Assembly: GCA_934168275.1 (NCBI GenBank)
Contig: CAKPNA010000012.1
Span: 1 to 25,835, forward strand
Direction: 5' to 3'
DNA: 25,835 bases
DNA from: an uncultured Bacilli bacterium
GTDB lineage: Bacteria; Bacillota_I; Bacilli_A; RF39; UBA660
The notes below the pieces were generated by a model. That model searched no databases. It saw only the letters and a program-made list of their open reading frames with translations, and was not told where the DNA came from. Positions 22,864 through 25,835 of this stretch are shown here, piece by piece. The position numbers were made by a program, and so were the translations under genes. Every line of letters starts with the position of its first letter. The first letter of the stretch is position 1.

Positions 22864-23847
22864 CTACTTACTTAAATTATTTAAATAATTTAATGCCTCC
22901 TCAAATGTGTTTACTTTAATAATATCTATATCATAATTATGTTCTTTTTTAACTTCGATAGCTTCATCATAGTTAGCGGCTGGAACAAATACTAAATCCA
23001 TTTTATTTCTAACAGCACCCATTATTTTATATTTAACGCCACCTATTTCTCCAACATTACCTTCAATATCAATTGTTCCGGTACCAGCTACCTTTAAGCC
23101 ATGAGTAATGTCTTCGCTAGTAATAGCATTATAAATACTAAGGGCTAACATAAGACCACCTGATGATCCACTTTCACTAGTTTTAAACTTAATATTAATT
23201 TTGGGATCTAGTTCATATTCATAATCAGTTTGAACAATAATACCTAATTTCTTTTCATCATCTAATTTAACTTTAAAACTATGTTCTTTATTATCACGCA
23301 TAATGCCAATAGTAATTGTTTGGTTAGCTTCTTTTTTATCTAATTCATTCTTTATATCAATAAGATTACTTACTTTAACATTATCAATACTAATAATATT
23401 ATCGCCTATTTTTAAATCATTATCATTATAGTTAGCTAATATAACATTATTATACCCGGTAATATTAACTGTTTTATTAGCGTGTCTATAAGCAAGTATA
23501 GTGGCATTATCGATAGAGTTTTCTAACATTACTCTATTTCTTATATAAATATCTTGGGCACTTTCATTAGATATTTGTCTTTCTTCTTGCTTTTCAATAT
23601 CAAAGTTCGGTAAAACTAAACCCATTAAATATGTCATAACATTACCACGATACTCCGTTACATATAGTAAGTTAAGACTACCTTTACTAACGTACCCACC
23701 ATCTATATCAATACGATTAGTAATATCAATTGTCCCACCAGGGGCTTCAATATAGTATGGTAGTGGATAATTAGCAATTATTCCTACTATTACTAGTATC
23801 AATATATATTTAATATTATTTTTAAAAAACTCTTTAATCTTATTCAT
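22864..23847 (-). CDS. ylbL: Lon-like PDZ membrane protease YlbL
   Basis: 327 residues: one N-terminal membrane helix (about 12-28), a PDZ domain (about 125-200, with LKIGDNIISIDNVKV), and a Lon-type S16 peptidase domain (about 215-320). The catalytic dyad is visible: Ser229 in the GSSGG segment and Lys272 in GEIGGVKYKIMGA. Family knowledge: YlbL and its relatives are membrane-anchored proteases with roles in cell division checkpoint control in Bacillus. In Bacillus ylbL lies beside ylbJ, and here ylbJ is the divergent neighbour, supporting the name. Ribosome site AGGAGAG. Confidence 0.92.
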   Translation of the reverse strand: MNKIKEFFKNNIKYILILVIVGIIANYPLPYYIEAPGGTIDITNRIDIDGGYVSKGSLNLLYVTEYRGNVMTYLMGLVLPNFDIEKQEERQISNESAQDIYIRNRVMLENSIDNATILAYRHANKTVNITGYNNVILANYNDNDLKIGDNIISIDNVKVSNLIDIKNELDKKEANQTITIGIMRDNKEHSFKVKLDDEKKLGIIVQTDYEYELDPKINIKFKTSESGSSGGLMLALSIYNAITSEDITHGLKVAGTGTIDIEGNVGEIGGVKYKIMGAVRNKMDLVFVPAANYDEAIEVKKEHNYDIDIIKVNTFEEALNYLNNLSK

Positions 23848-23894
23848 AGTATCTCTCCTATTATAATTAAACTTATTAAATCATATACTTAATT

Positions 23895-24830
23895 ATGAAA
23901 AACAAATATAAAAATTTATTAATTATTATTATATTATTATTTATATTTTTTAAAATTTTATTTAATAAACTAATAATTATAAATACTGTTATGGAATCAT
24001 TAAATATTTGGGTAAAGGCAATTATTCCTTCTCTATTCCCTTTCTTTGTTATTTCTGATTTATTAATTACTTATAATTTTATAGATTATATTCCTAATAA
24101 AATAAAAAAATATATTTGTAGGTTATTAAATATTTCAGATAGTGCTTTATCAGTACTTATACTTAGTATGGTATCAGGTTTTCCTTCTAATGGAAGAAAT
24201 ACGCATAACTTATATAATAAAGGTAAGATAAGTATGGAAGAAGCAAGTTATATTTTAATGTATACCCATTTTTCAAGTCCGGTGTTTATTTTAACTACTT
24301 GTTCATTAATATATTTAAGAAGTGAAAAACTAGGTATTATTCTATTACTTAGTCATTATTTATCGAATATTATTATTGGTATTTTATTTAGAAATATTAA
24401 TAATCCATCACTTGATAATTCTACCATAAAGGAACATAAAAGTCAAAATTTTACGATTAATTTAATTAAATCTATAAGGTCTTCTATTGATAGTTTATTA
24501 CTTATATTAGGTATTCTTACGGTATTCTTAATTATATCATCTTTAATTATAAATATTATTCATTCTAATCTATATACAAGTGCTATTATAAGAAGTTTTT
24601 TAGAGATGACATTAGGGCTTAAATATATAGCTAATTTAAATATATCAATGATGCATAAAGTAATATTATTTTCTGCGATTCTATCTTTTGGTGGATTATC
24701 TGTACATATGCAAGTAATGGCCCAGATAGTAGAGGATAAGATATCTTGTAAGTATTATTTAATAGGGAGAATATTTCAGGTACTATTTTCAATTATTTTA
24801 AGTTTTATATTTTATAAGATATTTATATAA
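23895..24830 (+). CDS. ylbJ: Sporulation integral membrane protein YlbJ
   Basis: 311 residues, about eight membrane helices (for example 8-30, 42-60, 78-92, 110-140, 200-225, 255-275 and 288-310) with typical nucleoside-recognition-type loops: IPSLFPFFVISDLLI, MVSGFPSNGRNTHNLY and THFSSPVFIL. YlbJ is needed for spore cortex or heat-resistant spore formation in Bacillus, under sigma E. The neighbouring ylbL agrees with Bacillus synteny. The start (MKNKYKN) fits the family length, but no Shine-Dalgarno sequence precedes it; a plus-strand TATAAT at 23862-23867 would give a leader of about 20 bases or less. Confidence 0.87.
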   Translation: MKNKYKNLLIIIILLFIFFKILFNKLIIINTVMESLNIWVKAIIPSLFPFFVISDLLITYNFIDYIPNKIKKYICRLLNISDSALSVLILSMVSGFPSNGRNTHNLYNKGKISMEEASYILMYTHFSSPVFILTTCSLIYLRSEKLGIILLLSHYLSNIIIGILFRNINNPSLDNSTIKEHKSQNFTINLIKSIRSSIDSLLLILGILTVFLIISSLIINIIHSNLYTSAIIRSFLEMTLGLKYIANLNISMMHKVILFSAILSFGGLSVHMQVMAQIVEDKISCKYYLIGRIFQVLFSIILSFIFYKIFI

Positions 24831-24833
24831 AAG

Positions 24834-24863
24834 AAAAAGCTTACCGCATGGATAAGTCTTTTT
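24834..24863. terminator. Bidirectional terminator between ylbJ and the WXG100 genes
   Basis: AAAAAGCTTACC (24834-24845), loop GCAT, GGATAAGTCTTTTT (24850-24863), with one bulged base. A-run and T-run on both sides serve either strand. Confidence 0.75.
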
Positions 24864-24864
24864 A

Positions 24865-25167
24865 CTATAAGTTTTCTGTATCTCTTAAAATAGATTGTTC
24901 AGTTTGCTTAATAGTTTGGTTAGCAGAACTTATACTATTAGCAAATTGTTCAACTAAAGATGTGTATGAATCAAATTTGCTCTTTAATTGATTGTATTCG
25001 CTTTGGAATTGTTGACTTGCTTGTCCTTCAAACATACCGCTTGAGAAAATATTATTCATTGTAGAACTGAAGTCATCAAAAATACTTTTCATATTAGCTG
25101 AACAACCTCTAATAGTTTCGGCATCGGCTTCAACTCTCTCATAAGTTATAGTTGTATCATTATTCAT
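24865..25167 (-). CDS. WXG100-family (ESAT-6-like) protein
   Basis: 100 residues, mostly two helices with a central turn, typical of the small secreted substrates of type VII (ESX/Ess) systems. The turn sequence SGMFEGQASQQFQ (about 42-54) has Phe-Glu-Gly in place of the Trp-X-Gly motif, a change common in Bacillota. No signal peptide, as expected. It is 14 bases downstream of a second small protein of the same kind, with a shared promoter at 25520. No EssC/YukB motor or other secretion gene is in the window. Confidence 0.85.
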   Translation of the reverse strand: MNNDTTITYERVEADAETIRGCSANMKSIFDDFSSTMNNIFSSGMFEGQASQQFQSEYNQLKSKFDSYTSLVEQFANSISSANQTIKQTEQSILRDTENL

Positions 25168-25181
25168 ATTATCCCTCCTTA

Positions 25182-25475
25182 TTAAAAACGTGTTTTAGAT
25201 ATAATATCATCTTGAGTTGCTTCTATTTTACTAGAAGATGTAATACAGAATTGACCATAACGACCAATAGTACTACACATACGTGCTAAATCATCTTTAT
25301 AACTATAAATTTGATTAGCAATAGCAAGTGCATCAGGTGATATATAATCACTACGTATCATTTCATCTACAGCTTTAAAAATATTATCACTATTTGTTTT
25401 GAAAGACTCAGCGTTTTCTATCATTTTTTTACCGCTAGCAGTTAAAGCAACTGGTGAAATACTAAATACTCCCAT
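25182..25475 (-). CDS. WXG100-like small protein, partner of the next gene
   Basis: 97 residues, helical: helix 1 about 12-45, a turn at RSDYISPDALAI (about 45-55) that may replace the WXG loop, and helix 2 about 56-97. It has two Cys (68 and 77). Less certain than its neighbour, but similar length, immediate adjacency and an excellent ribosome site (GGAAAGGAG) suggest a heterodimeric pair as in ESAT-6/CFP-10. Confidence 0.65.
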   Translation of the reverse strand: MGVFSISPVALTASGKKMIENAESFKTNSDNIFKAVDEMIRSDYISPDALAIANQIYSYKDDLARMCSTIGRYGQFCITSSSKIEATQDDIISKTRF

Positions 25476-25519
25476 AATATCTCCTTTCCAACATAATAAT
25501 ACTCATATGTTATGTATTA

Positions 25520-25548
25520 AGTATATCATTAATTTTTTGTGAAGTAAA
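25520..25548 (-). promoter_or_regulatory. Sigma-A-type promoter of the WXG100 pair
   Basis: Minus-strand TTTACT, 17-bp spacer, TATACT, about 45 bases upstream of the 97-residue gene. Confidence 0.55.
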
Positions 25549-25581
25549 TAAATTTGTCATTTTATTGTGTAAAGTTATAGT

Positions 25582-25618
25582 AAAAGTATATAATCACCTA
25601 GCATGACTATATACTTTT
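25582..25618 (-). terminator. Terminator of the deacetylase remnant
   Basis: AAAAGTATATA and TATATACTTTT, 11-bp perfect arms around a 15-base loop that includes the stop codon region of the remnant; the T-run after it is weak. Confidence 0.5.
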
Positions 25619-25809
25619 CCTTCTTTTAATTCAATATTATGATAATAAAATAATTCACTAACTGTCACGGGCATATAACCATTTTCTAATAGTTTAGGTA
25701 TTAATTTATCGATGGCATTAACACTTGATGTATATAAATCGTGCATTAAGATAATGTCCCCTAGTTTGACAGTTTTTAATTTAAAACAAATGTGAATCAT
25801 TGAAAAACT
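25594..25809 (-). pseudogene. C-terminal remnant of a polysaccharide deacetylase
   Basis: The readable part, KTVKLGDIILMHDLYTSSVNA to the VTVSELFYY end, matches the last third of NodB-type polysaccharide deacetylases (the GDIILMHD strand and His ligand, then NGYMPVTVSEL). An in-frame TGA lies three codons upstream of the only ATG, there is no ribosome site, and the metal-binding DD and HxxxH motifs are missing, so the 5' two-thirds are lost or frameshifted. Its terminator survives. The window ends 26 bases upstream, so an intact N-terminal half in another frame just outside cannot be excluded. Confidence 0.6.
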
Positions 25810-25835
25810 TCATTTTTTTATCATTTTATGTTTGC

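Noticed and set aside
1..25835. Use of TGA as Trp (mycoplasma code)
   Set aside because: Recognisable proteins (TrmD, RimM, RNase HII, MtaB) read through with TGG for Trp and no internal TGA.

Overview
The window is very AT-rich (about 27% G+C by eye) and densely packed, with nearly all genes on the minus strand. Strong Shine-Dalgarno sites, compact hairpin-plus-U-run terminators, WXG100 proteins, a lipoteichoic-acid-synthase-like enzyme, and the spore genes sspI and ylbJ point to a spore-forming (or recently spore-forming) low-GC Bacillota, probably an uncultured gut Bacilli/Erysipelotrichia/RF39-type lineage. The lineage is inference. Trp is encoded by TGG and no TGA recoding was needed.

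Layout from left to right. 1-2290: a gene remnant and a MacB/FtsX-type ABC exporter. 2290-4067, plus strand: a decayed cluster of RhuM genes ending in one intact RhuM-Fic/Doc fusion; every copy carries a near-perfect palindrome, those inside reading frames at the same protein position. 4081-7641: a housekeeping run of a hypothetical gene, trmD, rimM, an rRNA methyltransferase of the TrmH family, a YgjP-type metallopeptidase and lemA. 7740-7955: sspI on the plus strand, in the ysgA-sspI neighbourhood known from Bacillus. 7956-9127: a membrane protein and a small zinc-ribbon protein from one promoter.

9222-11308 is the most unusual part. A large exported protein has a G+C-rich, adenine-poor C-terminal patch that looks like the variable region of a diversity-generating retroelement. 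It lies downstream of a promoter, a short leader ORF with a run of ten G, and a terminator whose 5' arm is inside that ORF in the alternative reading frame. This could be a phase-variable attenuator controlling a hypervariable surface protein.

11321-13809: an operon of a thioredoxin-like lipoprotein, an unknown protein, rnhB and a membrane-anchored Ig-like protein. 13839-15733: a lipoteichoic-acid-synthase-type sulfatase. 15787-18183: a 50-residue membrane peptide gene and recD2. 18234-18767: a small exported protein. 18887-21507: a two-gene unit (820-residue protein with a C-terminal calcineurin-like phosphoesterase, then a 51-residue acidic protein) bounded by 52-bp direct repeats that include terminators. 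21597-24830: mtaB and ylbL on the minus strand, divergent from ylbJ. 24834-25800: two WXG100-like proteins and a 5'-truncated polysaccharide deacetylase remnant. No tRNA, rRNA, CRISPR array or complete insertion sequence was seen.
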